NCBI RefSeq assembly: GCF_900108945.1
Contig: NZ_FNYE01000041.1
Location: forward strand, 1 to 64,000
Length of the DNA stretch: 64,000 bases
From: Paraburkholderia diazotrophica
GTDB taxonomy: Bacteria; Pseudomonadota; Gammaproteobacteria; Burkholderiales; Burkholderiaceae
Reading direction: 5' to 3'
The translations under genes were made by a program, and so were the position numbers. Numbering within the stretch: the stretch's first letter is position 1; each line of letters begins with the position of its first letter. The notes below the pieces were generated by a model. That model was not told the DNA's origin, did no database searches, and saw nothing but the letters and a program-made list of their open reading frames with translations. Below are positions 18,065 through 28,698 of the stretch, in pieces.

Positions 18065-18081
18065 CTGGCTTGTTGTACGCA
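18065..18081 (+). promoter_or_regulatory. Possible sigma-54-like promoter before phosphoketolase
   Basis: CTGGCTTGTTGTACGCA keeps the GG-N10-GC spacing of sigma-54 promoters and a perfect CTGGC, but the -12 part (ACGCA) is a weak match to TTGCA. It lies about 107 bases before the phosphoketolase start. Weak candidate only. Confidence 0.2.
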
Positions 18082-18187
18082 TATTTCGCCTGGCAGCACT
18101 ACGGATGTAGCGAGACCGTCCACTGGCGCGACGCGGCCCGGCAGATTCACTGAAGCGCCAGCACAGCCACCCGAAGGAGAGGTCGAC

Positions 18188-20584
18188 ATGGACAAGCACT
18201 CCTCGTCAGACGCTTCGCAGCAAACTCCCCTGAGTTCCGACGAACTTCGGCTGATCGATGCCTGGTGGCGGGCATGCAACTACCTGTCCGTCGGCATGAT
18301 CTATCTGATCGACAATCCGCTGCTGCGCGAACCGCTGAAGGCCGAGCACGTGAAGCAGCGCCTTCTCGGGCACTGGGGCGCGAGCCCGGCGCTGTCGTTC
18401 GTGTGGGCGCATTTGAACCGCGTCATCAAGCGCGACGATCTCAATGTCATCTTCATGGCGGGCCCAGGGCATGGTGCGCCCGGCGTGCTCGGCCCTGCGT
18501 ATCTGGAAGGCACTTACTCGGAGGTGTATCCCGACAAGAGCGAAGATGTAGAAGGCATGCAGAAGTTCTTCAAGCAGTTTTCATTTCCCGGGCATATCGG
18601 CTCGCATGTGACGCCGGAGACGCCCGGCTCGATTCACGAAGGCGGCGAACTGGGCTACAGCCTGTCGCATGCGTACGGTGCCGCGCTCGATAATCCCGAC
18701 CTGATCGTGACCTGCGTCGTCGGTGACGGCGAAGCGGAGACGGGACCGCTCGCCACCGCGTGGCATTCGAACAAGTTCGTCAATCCGGCGCGCGACGGCA
18801 CCGTGCTGCCGATTCTCAACCTGAACGGCTACAAGATCGCCAACCCGACGGTGCTCTCGCGTATCAGTCACGATGAACTCGAGGCGCTGTTCGTCGGCTA
18901 TGGATACACGCCATATTTCGTCGAAGGGTCGGACCATATCGAGATGCATCAGAAGATGGCGAGCACGCTCGATGCGATCTTCGCCGAGATCCGCGCAATT
19001 CACGAGAAGGCGCGCGCGGGCGGCGATGTCGAGCGGCCGCGCTGGCCGATGATCGTGCTGCGCACGCCCAAGGGCTGGACAGGCCCCAAGACGATCCGTG
19101 GCCACAAGGTCGAAGGCTCGTGGCGCTCGCATCAGGTGCCGTTCGCAGACGTACGCGGCAACCCTGCTAACCTGGAATTGCTGGAAAGCTGGTTGCGCAG
19201 CTACAAGGCCGAAGAACTGTTCGACGCCGACGGGCGGCTGATTCCCGAACTGAAAGCGCTCGCCCCCGAAGGGCCGCGCCGCCTCAGCGCCAATCCGCAT
19301 GCCAACGGCGGCATGCTGCGCAGGGAGTTGAAGCTGCCCGATTTCCGCGACTATGCGGTGGACGTGACACAGGCGGGTAAGGTGCTGCAGGAGAACACCA
19401 GGCCGCTCGGGGAATTTTTGCGCGACACGATGCGCGAGAACATGCGCACCTTCCGCGTGTTCGGCCCGGACGAAACGGCGTCCAACCGGCTTCAGTCGAT
19501 CTACGAGGTCAGCAAGAAGGTCTGGATGGCCGACATGCTGCCGGAGGACGAAGACGGCGGAGAACTGGCGCGCGACGGCCGGGTGATGGAGATACTGTCC
19601 GAACACACGCTGATGGGCTGGCTCGAAGGCTATCTGCTTTCGGGGCGGCATGGTTTCTTCCACACTTATGAAGCGTTCGCGCATGTGATCGATTCGATGT
19701 TCAACCAGCACGCGAAGTGGCTCGACATCTGCAAGAACCACGTGCCGTGGCGCGCGTCGGTGTCGTCGCAAAACATCCTGCTGTCGTCGACGGTGTGGCG
19801 GCAGGATCACAACGGCTTCTCGCATCAGGACCCGGGCTTCATCGATCTCGTCACCAACAAGAGCCCGTCGGTGACGCGCGTCTATCTTCCGCCCGACGCG
19901 AACACGCTGCTTGCAGTAGCCGACGAATGTCTGCGCTCGACCGACTGCATCAACGTGATCGTCGCAGACAAGCAGAAGCACCTGCAATTCACCACCATCG
20001 ACGAGGCCATCGTGCACTGCGCGAAGGGGCTTGGTGTGTGGCGGCGCGCGAGCAACGACGAAGGCGAGGAGCCGGATGTCGTGATGGCCTCATGCGGCGA
20101 CGTCGCGACCCAGGAGGCGCTCGCGGCTACGGCCATCCTGCGTGAGCGGCTGCCCGAACTCAGGCTGCGCTTCGTGAACGTCGTCGATCTCTTCAGAATG
20201 CAGCCCGCCAGCGAACATCCGCATGGCTCAACCGAGCGCGAATTCGACAGCCTCTTCACGGTGGACAAGCCGGTGATCTTCAACTTCCACGGCTACCCGT
20301 GGCTGATTCACAAGCTCGCCTATCGGTTCCGCAATCACGAGCATCTGCACGTACGCGGCTACAAGGAGAAGGGCAACATCAACACGCCGCTCGAACTGGC
20401 GATACTGAATCAGGTCGACCGCTTCAATCTGGTGATCGATGTGCTCGACCGCGTGCCGCGTTTGCAAGGGCGGACCGCGCATCTCAGGGAAGACATGAAG
20501 AACGCAATCATCAGCAACCTGAACTACGCGCACACGCATGGCATCGACCGCGCGGAGATCACCGACTGGGTATGGCCGGATTGA
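18188..20584 (+). CDS. xfp: Phosphoketolase (xylulose-5-phosphate/fructose-6-phosphate)
   Basis: A 798-residue ThDP enzyme of the normal family length. It splits xylulose 5-phosphate, and often fructose 6-phosphate, with inorganic phosphate into acetyl phosphate plus glyceraldehyde 3-phosphate or erythrose 4-phosphate. Seen: the N-terminal RACNYLSVGMIYL, the GPGHGAPG loop, SFPGHIGSHVTPETPGSIHEGGELGYSLSHAYGAA, and the cofactor motif VVGDGEAETGPLATAWHSNKF (about 178-198), followed by NGYKIANPT. GGAGAG precedes the ATG. It is followed 30 bases later by glycogen phosphorylase and then a debranching enzyme, so stored glucose could flow to acetyl phosphate and ATP without the oxidative pathway. No acetate kinase or phosphotransacetylase gene lies in the window. 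Confidence 0.95.
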   Translation: MDKHSSSDASQQTPLSSDELRLIDAWWRACNYLSVGMIYLIDNPLLREPLKAEHVKQRLLGHWGASPALSFVWAHLNRVIKRDDLNVIFMAGPGHGAPGVLGPAYLEGTYSEVYPDKSEDVEGMQKFFKQFSFPGHIGSHVTPETPGSIHEGGELGYSLSHAYGAALDNPDLIVTCVVGDGEAETGPLATAWHSNKFVNPARDGTVLPILNLNGYKIANPTVLSRISHDELEALFVGYGYTPYFVEGSDHIEMHQKMASTLDAIFAEIRAIHEKARAGGDVERPRWPMIVLRTPKGWTGPKTIRGHKVEGSWRSHQVPFADVRGNPANLELLESWLRSYKAEELFDADGRLIPELKALAPEGPRRLSANPHANGGMLRRELKLPDFRDYAVDVTQAGKVLQENTRPLGEFLRDTMRENMRTFRVFGPDETASNRLQSIYEVSKKVWMADMLPEDEDGGELARDGRVMEILSEHTLMGWLEGYLLSGRHGFFHTYEAFAHVIDSMFNQHAKWLDICKNHVPWRASVSSQNILLSSTVWRQDHNGFSHQDPGFIDLVTNKSPSVTRVYLPPDANTLLAVADECLRSTDCINVIVADKQKHLQFTTIDEAIVHCAKGLGVWRRASNDEGEEPDVVMASCGDVATQEALAATAILRERLPELRLRFVNVVDLFRMQPASEHPHGSTEREFDSLFTVDKPVIFNFHGYPWLIHKLAYRFRNHEHLHVRGYKEKGNINTPLELAILNQVDRFNLVIDVLDRVPRLQGRTAHLREDMKNAIISNLNYAHTHGIDRAEITDWVWPD

Positions 20585-20614
20585 ACGCCGGCCCGATAAC
20601 TGGAGGGGTACACC

Positions 20615-23099
<2,485 letters not shown>

Positions 23100-23113
<14 letters not shown>

Positions 23114-25193
23114 TGCCGAACCGGTCCAGCGTTATGTCGTACGCGCCGGATCACGTTTTCCGCCAGGCGCGACCGTGGTGCCGGAAGGTGTCAACTTTTG
23201 CATCTTCTGCCGGCATGCGACGCACGTCGAACTGTTGCTGTATGAAGCGCCGGATAGCGTGGCGCCGTTCCAGGTCGTCGTGCTGACGTCCGAGCACAAT
23301 CGCTCGTTCTTCTATTGGCACGTACTCGTCGAGAATCTGGCTCCGCACGTCTTCTACACGTGGCGAGTGAACGGGCCGCGTGATACTCAAAACACTGGGC
23401 GTGTGTTCGACGCGCGCCGCGAACTGCTTGATCCGTTCGCGCATGCGGTAAGCGACATGCTCTGGGACCGGCGCAAGACCATCGAATTGGCGGACGCCGC
23501 GAACACGGCTTACCGCGCGATCGTCGTCGAATCCACGGCTGCGCCACGCTTGCCGGTTGCGTGTGGCCTCGATCACGCGATCATTTACGAACTTCATGTC
23601 GGCGGCTTTACACGCGATCCATCGAGCGGCGTTCGGCATCCCGGCACATTCGACGGACTGATCGAAAAGATTCCGTATTTTCAGCAACTCGGCGTGACGC
23701 ACGTCGAACTGCTGCCCGTGATGGCGTTCGACGAACAGGATGTGCCCGCCGCAGTCGCCGCGCGCGGTCTCGTCAACTACTGGGGCTACAGCACGCATAG
23801 TTTTTACAGCCCGCATCCGCGCTATTGTGTCGATCCGGCAAACGCCGTGAACGAATTTCGCGCGATGACGGACGCCATGCACGCCGCGGGAATTCAGGTG
23901 CTGCTCGACGTGGTCTTCAATCACACGGCGGAAGCGGGCGAGTTGGGACCCGTCATCAACTTCAAGGGGTTCGCCAACGACATCTTCTATCAGCACGATC
24001 CCCGCGACGCACGCCGCTATCTCGACTACACGGGCTGTGGGAACACGGTGAACTGCAATCATCCGCTCGTGACGGCGTTCATCGTGCATTGCCTCGAATA
24101 CTGGGTCGAAGAAATGGGCGTCGATGGCTTCAGGTTCGATCTAGCGAGCGTCTTCGCGCGAGACCGGCATGGCGAACTGATGACCGATCCGCCACTTCCA
24201 TGGGCGATCGAATCGTCGCGCATCCTGTCGCGCGTGCCGCTGATCGCGGAAGCGTGGGATGCCGCTGGCCTCTATCACGTCGGGGCGTTTCCGGGCATGG
24301 CGTGGGCGGAATGGAATGGACGTTACCGCGATGTGATTCGCCGCTTCGTGCGCGGCGACGCCGGGATCATCGGCGCGGTGGCAACCTGTATCGCAGGAAG
24401 TGCGGACCTTTACGCGGACGACGGCAGATTGCCGGGCAATAGCGTGAACTTCGTCACCTGTCACGACGGCTTTACGCTACACGACCTTGTCAGCTACAAC
24501 GGCAAGCACAACGAGGCCAATGGTGAAGAAAACCGTGACGGCTCAAACGACAATCTGTCATGGAACTGCGGCACGGAAGGCGAAACGGATGACGCGGGAA
24601 TCGTTCAACTGCGCGGCCGTCAGGCCCGCAATCTGATGGCCATACTTTTCTTGAGCCAGGGCGTGCCGATGATGCTCGCGGGCGACGAAGTACTCCGTAG
24701 CCAGCACGGCAACAACAATGGCTATTGCCAGGACAACGCGCTTTCGTGGTTCGACTGGCGTCGGGTCGAATCCGCATCGGGGATGCTGCGGTTCATGCGC
24801 GAACTGATCGCGCTGCGCAAGCGTCACGCGAGTCTGCGCCGGCGGCGCTTTCTGACGGGGCGACCCGTGCAAGGCCACGCGCACCCGGACATCGCATGGC
24901 ACGGCGAACGGCTGCATGAGCCCGAGTGGCAGAATTCACGAGCGCGGCTTCTCGCATTTACTCTGGGCGGTGAAGATCCTGGAGAGGCGCTCCTTCATGT
25001 GGTCCTGAACATGGACGATTCGGCATGTCATGTCGCGCTTCCCACTGTCCTCGACGGGAGACGCTGGCACCGGATCGTCGATACCGCGCAGGGTAGCCCG
25101 CATGACATTGTTGCGGCGCCACGCGCGGCAGCGACTGAACTGGATCACTGTTTGATACAGCCGCGCACGGTCGTCGTGCTGGAAGCGGACTGA
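23100..25193 (+). CDS. glgX: Glycogen debranching enzyme GlgX
   Basis: A 697-residue GH13 isoamylase-type enzyme that hydrolyses alpha-1,6 branches left after phosphorylase action. Seen: the N-terminal CBM48-like domain, VVFNHTAEAGE, the nucleophile Asp in GFRFDLASVF (about 346), the acid/base Glu in LIAEAWD (about 383), the third carboxylate in CHDGFTLHDLVSYNGKHNEANGE (about 454) and GDEVLRSQHGNNNGYCQDN. The start appears to be TTG at 23100. An in-frame stop lies just upstream, and the next in-frame GTG (23172) would remove the N-terminal strand. The 14-base overlap with glgP implies coupled translation. Confidence 0.92.
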
Positions 25194-25406
25194 ATTCCAA
25201 TTCCACGTAAGCGAAAAGGCGCGCTTCAGTCGTGCAGCGCGAATTTCGTTTTCGCGCGGCTCGTTTCGTAGGTCCGCGTTTAGTTCCGGGTGAGATCGGT
25301 CACTCGCGATCGCTGAACTGCGAACGGTCGACGCGCTCTATATCCCCGACGTTCACGAAGGGCTTTCCGCGCGCTCTAATAAGCATCCCGTGGCCGCCAA
25401 CCAGTC

Positions 25407-25424
25407 ATTGGACCAAAGTCCAAT
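25407..25424. promoter_or_regulatory. DosR-box-like palindrome, copy 2 (perfect)
   Basis: ATTGGAC-CAAA-GTCCAAT is a perfect 7+4+7 inverted repeat in the gap between glgX and a small exported protein whose start is 89 bases downstream. It is the best of four copies and defines the consensus. The rest of the 25194-25512 gap shows no gene. Confidence 0.6.
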
Positions 25425-25512
25425 ACCACATCCATTTCAACGCGTATAGGCTGGAAGCGGTCGGTTTCTTACCGATAGACAGACAATGCAGGCACAACAT
25501 CGGGAGTTCGCC

Positions 25513-25782
25513 ATGAAACACACGACCGCAGTCTTGATGGCCGCTACGCTAGGACTGGCGTCCCTTGGCGTTGGAGCGCAGAACAATTCAGGAGCCGGCA
25601 CATCGGCGGGCGCTGAACATCCGGACGAGATAGTGAGGATGCACCAGCAGGTTGCTGCGGCGAATCGAGAATACGACCGTGAAGTCGCGGCGGCAAAAAA
25701 GGTGTATGACCACAAGAAAGCGGAAGCGAAGAAGAAGCGCGATGCTGCGGTGTCAGTCGCTCACCACGGTGCGGGCCAGTAA
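25513..25782 (+). CDS. Small exported Lys/Ala-rich coiled-coil protein
   Basis: An 89-residue protein. ATG 25513 has GGGAG about 8 bases upstream and gives a Sec signal peptide (MKHTTAVLMAATLGLASLGVGAQ). The mature part is hydrophilic, with a helix-forming stretch rich in Ala, Lys, Glu and Arg (HQQVAAANREYDREVAAAKKVYDHKKAEAKKKRDAA), probably a coiled coil in the periplasm. No cysteine or enzyme motif is seen. It is the first gene after the perfect palindrome and so the most direct candidate member of the proposed regulon. Function unknown. Confidence 0.75.
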   Translation: MKHTTAVLMAATLGLASLGVGAQNNSGAGTSAGAEHPDEIVRMHQQVAAANREYDREVAAAKKVYDHKKAEAKKKRDAAVSVAHHGAGQ

Positions 25783-25841
25783 GACATATTCCGCAATTGT
25801 GTGGGTGGTCCCGTAGGTCTTCCTGCGTTTCGAGACTCGAC

Positions 25842-26126
25842 GTGAAACATGATTTCGAGGGATTCGAGCAGGCTGCGTTCTGGCTCCATGTCATTGTTGC
25901 TTTCGTTTTGCTGATGGTCGTTATTGGCGATAAGGAGCGCACGACTGGAGATAGGTTCAGAGTCGGATGGGAGACACTCGCGATTGAGTTTACCCCGGAC
26001 TCTTTGCTTCCCGAGTCGTCGCCCGGACCATCCGGGCAGCCAGGCACGCAGGCACTAGCGACTTCTATGACAGGCAGGAACGCCTCGTTGTCCTCGACAG
26101 GAACCTGCCGGGCGGAGGGGCCATGA
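25842..26126 (+). CDS. Possible small membrane protein (weak)
   Basis: An open frame from GTG 25842 to 26126 gives about 94 residues, with one convincing membrane span (AAFWLHVIVAFVLLMVVIG) near residues 10-28 and a low-complexity Ser/Pro/Thr tail. There is no good ribosome binding site, and its last bases overlap the next ATG by ATGA. It may be real and coupled to the DUF3300 gene, or chance. Confidence 0.25.
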   Translation: MKHDFEGFEQAAFWLHVIVAFVLLMVVIGDKERTTGDRFRVGWETLAIEFTPDSLLPESSPGPSGQPGTQALATSMTGRNASLSSTGTCRAEGP

Positions 26127-27523
26127 TCAACTGGAAGGCCCGATGGGCTAGAGCCCACTTGTTATGGCTGGTTCTGCCGACCGCCATCCCCTCGTGTGCA
26201 GATCACGTTCCGGCGAGCCCCCCGCCATCAGGCCCCGCGTCATTGAGCACCGCGCCAACCAGCCCGGCGCAATCGGGCCCGGCATCATTGAACACCGCGT
26301 CATCAGGCCCGGCGCAATCAGGCCCCGCACCATCAGGCCCGGTGGCGCCGGGCCCAGCGCCATTCAAGCCAGAGGAGATCGAAGCCCTGGTCGCGCCGAT
26401 CGCGCTTTACCCTGACTCCGTGCTGGCGCAGGTATTGATGGCGTCGACCTATCCGCTGGAGATCGTGCACGCGGCGCGTTGGGTGAAAGCGAATCCGAAG
26501 GTGAAGGGCGATGCCGCCGTGAAGGCGGTAGAGAACCAGCCGTGGGACACGAGTGTGAAATCGCTGGTGGCGTTTCCGCAGATACTTGAGCCGATGAATG
26601 ACAAGATCGACTGGACCCAGAAGCTCGGCGACGCCTTTCTTGCGCAGCAAAAGGACGTCTTCGCCGCCGTGCAGCGCTTGCGGGCACACGCGAAGGAGTC
26701 GGGCAACCTCAAGTCGAACGAACAGCAGAACGTGATCGTCGAACGGGCACCTGCTGGCGGCGGGCAGACCATCGTGAAGATCGAGCCCGCGAACCCGCAG
26801 GTGATCTATGTGCCCGCCTATGATCCAACCGTCGTGTATGGCGCGTGGAGCTATCCTGCCTATCCGCCTTACTACTGGCCGCCGTATCCCGCCTATTATC
26901 CTGGCTACTATCCCGGTGCGGCCCTCGCGACAGGCTTTGCCTTTGGCATTGGCATAGCTGCCGCCGGCGCAATCTTCAGCGACTGCAACTCGTGTTGGGG
27001 CGGAGGCGACGTCAACATCAACGTCGACAAGGCCGCCAACATCAACCGCAACTTCGATCGCAGCAAGGTCCAGGGGCAAGGCGGTCGATGGCAGCATGAT
27101 GCGAGCCATCGCCAGGGCGTCGCCTACCGCGACAATGCAACCCGCGACAAATTCGCCGGGCAGTCGCCGCGTGCCGGCACGCGTGACCAGTATCGCGGCC
27201 GAAGCGACGCGGGTAACCGTCCCGGCACCAATGACCGGGCAGGGGCAGGCAATCGCGCAGCGACGGCAGACCGTTCTGCTGGCGCGAACCGGGGCGCGTC
27301 GAATCGCGCGGGAGCTGACGTGAATCGTGTGAGCAGCGGCGATCGCAGGGGCGGTTACAGCGGCGGACGCGACAACGCTTTCAACGGCGTGGGCACGAGC
27401 GGCCGCACCGCACAACGCAACTTCGACAGGGGTAGCTCGAGCATGCGGGGTTCAGGGGTTAACCGGCCCTCTGGTGGCGCAGGCATGCGCGGCGGCGGTG
27501 GATTCCGCGGTGGCAGGCGTTAA
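26123..27523 (+). CDS. DUF3300 domain-containing exported protein
   Basis: A 466-residue protein. After an N-terminal hydrophobic stretch ending near PSCADH (possibly a lipobox-like signal) there is a 50-residue Pro/Ser/Ala repeat, then the DUF3300 domain starting FKPEEIEALVAPIALYPDSVLAQVLMASTYPLEIV (about 81-115). It continues through NPQVIYVPAYDPTVVYG, then a Tyr/Pro-rich span (PYYWPPYPAYYPGYYPG), a Gly/Ala membrane-like segment and a long Gly/Arg/Asn-rich tail. DUF3300 proteins are envelope proteins of unknown function that are commonly next to DUF2950 genes, as here, where the next gene starts 10 bases later. The disordered tail is typical. Confidence 0.88.
   Translation: MINWKARWARAHLLWLVLPTAIPSCADHVPASPPPSGPASLSTAPTSPAQSGPASLNTASSGPAQSGPAPSGPVAPGPAPFKPEEIEALVAPIALYPDSVLAQVLMASTYPLEIVHAARWVKANPKVKGDAAVKAVENQPWDTSVKSLVAFPQILEPMNDKIDWTQKLGDAFLAQQKDVFAAVQRLRAHAKESGNLKSNEQQNVIVERAPAGGGQTIVKIEPANPQVIYVPAYDPTVVYGAWSYPAYPPYYWPPYPAYYPGYYPGAALATGFAFGIGIAAAGAIFSDCNSCWGGGDVNINVDKAANINRNFDRSKVQGQGGRWQHDASHRQGVAYRDNATRDKFAGQSPRAGTRDQYRGRSDAGNRPGTNDRAGAGNRAATADRSAGANRGASNRAGADVNRVSSGDRRGGYSGGRDNAFNGVGTSGRTAQRNFDRGSSSMRGSGVNRPSGGAGMRGGGGFRGGRR
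26215..26355 (+). repeat. Degenerate tandem repeat coding a Ser/Gly/Pro/Ala linker
   Basis: Units close to CCGGCGCAATCAGGCCC recur about eight times, giving repeated SGPA/S and AQSGPA motifs within the DUF3300 gene. Such repeats can vary in number between strains and change linker length without breaking the frame when the unit is a multiple of three. Confidence 0.6.
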
Positions 27524-27533
27524 GGAGCGAAAC

Positions 27534-28463
27534 ATGGAATTCCATTCAAGCGTCGTCCAGCAATGGCTGACGCCCACACTCGCGAACCTTGCGGCCGTCG
27601 CCGTCCTGTCGGTCGCAACGACAACAGCAGTGCATGCGCAAAATAACTTCGGCTCGCCAGAGGCAGCGATGAACGCCTTTGGAGACGCCGTCGTGAAAGA
27701 TCGCGAGGATACGTTGCGCAAGATCTTTGGCAACGACTTCCGTGATCTGATACCACCTGTTGGTGGCGAGCTGCGGGATACGTTTGTCGCGGAATGGGCA
27801 AGGTCTCACACGATCGGGCCGACGGTTAAAGGACGCGCGCACATCATCGTGGGCGACAACGGCTGGACGTTTCCGGTTCCACTCGTCAAGACCAAGCAGG
27901 GATGGCACTTTGACACGCACGCCGGCGCGGAAGAAATGCGATTGCGGCGCATCGGACGCAATGAACTGGCTGTCATTCAGACAATGCTCGCGATCTACGA
28001 CGCGCAGCGCGAGTATGCACAAACCAATCACGATGGCGAGGGCGTCCTTGCCTATGCGTCAAGGATGGTGAGTTCGCCCGGCAAACACGACGGTCTGTAC
28101 TGGCCCACCGAACCGGACGGGACCCCGAGTCCGCTCGGCGACGCGTTCGTTGATGCAAGTTCGCGCAATGCGAAGAATGCCGGCTACTACGGGTACCACT
28201 ACAAGCTGCTCGAGTCACAAGGACCGCACGCGCCTGGTGGTGCCTATGACTACGTCGTGCGAGGCAAGCTGTTCGGCGGATTTGCCGTCATCGCCTGGCC
28301 CGTCAAATACGGAGACACGGGGATCAAGAGTTTCATGGTGAGTCACGCGGGGCAGGTCTATCAACGAGACCTCGGACCGGACAGTGCCGCCAAAGCGGAG
28401 ACCACGAAGTCGTTTGACCCGGGTCCGGGCTGGAGAAAGGTGCCTGATGCCGATGTTCAGTAA
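27534..28463 (+). CDS. DUF2950 family exported protein
   Basis: A 309-residue protein with TAAGGAG just before the ATG. A signal region (LANLAAVAVLSVATTTAVHAQ) is cleaved near residue 36. The DUF2950 features follow: FGSPEAAMNAFGDAVVKDREDTLRKIFG, GDNGWTFPVPLVKTKQGWHFDT, MRLRRIGRNELAVIQTMLAIYDAQREYA and GYYGYHYKLLESQG. It is 10 bases after the DUF3300 gene, and the two are very likely a functional pair in the periplasm. Biochemical role unknown. Confidence 0.9.
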   Translation: MEFHSSVVQQWLTPTLANLAAVAVLSVATTTAVHAQNNFGSPEAAMNAFGDAVVKDREDTLRKIFGNDFRDLIPPVGGELRDTFVAEWARSHTIGPTVKGRAHIIVGDNGWTFPVPLVKTKQGWHFDTHAGAEEMRLRRIGRNELAVIQTMLAIYDAQREYAQTNHDGEGVLAYASRMVSSPGKHDGLYWPTEPDGTPSPLGDAFVDASSRNAKNAGYYGYHYKLLESQGPHAPGGAYDYVVRGKLFGGFAVIAWPVKYGDTGIKSFMVSHAGQVYQRDLGPDSAAKAETTKSFDPGPGWRKVPDADVQ

Positions 28464-28507
28464 CGCGCTGCGTTCTCTTCCACGCAGGCTACACGATACA
28501 CATGACG

Positions 28508-28528
28508 CGGCTCTTTTTTGATGAGCCG
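28508..28528. terminator. Stem-loop between convergent genes
   Basis: CGGCTC, a 9-base loop with a T run and GAGCCG form a 6-bp stem between the convergent DUF2950 and AspT-type genes. Weak stem; it could serve as a bidirectional terminator. Confidence 0.3.
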
Positions 28529-28698
28529 TTAGGGTTCGGTCTCTTTCCGCGGCAGGTGACGCAGCGTATGCGCACGTACGTTTGCAGCGTCCCGACCTCA
28601 GGGTCAAGGTAGACGGACTGCACCACTGCACCGCGTCGTCGCAGCAGACGATCCGAATGCGAGTTCGAATCGAGTATCTCCTCTGGTACGGGCGATCG

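Noticed and set aside
18581..20017. A 478-codon open frame on the minus strand opposite phosphoketolase
   Set aside because: It is the reverse-strand shadow of a high-GC gene with full family similarity on the plus strand; its composition (Arg/His/Val rich) and lack of motifs match a shadow.
26215..26355. Possible CRISPR-like array in the repeat region
   Set aside because: The repeats are short, contiguous and in frame within a protein-coding gene, with no spacers and no cas genes.
26148..27415. Long minus-strand frames opposite the DUF3300 gene
   Set aside because: Generated by the repetitive, GC-rich coding sequence; no start signals or domains.
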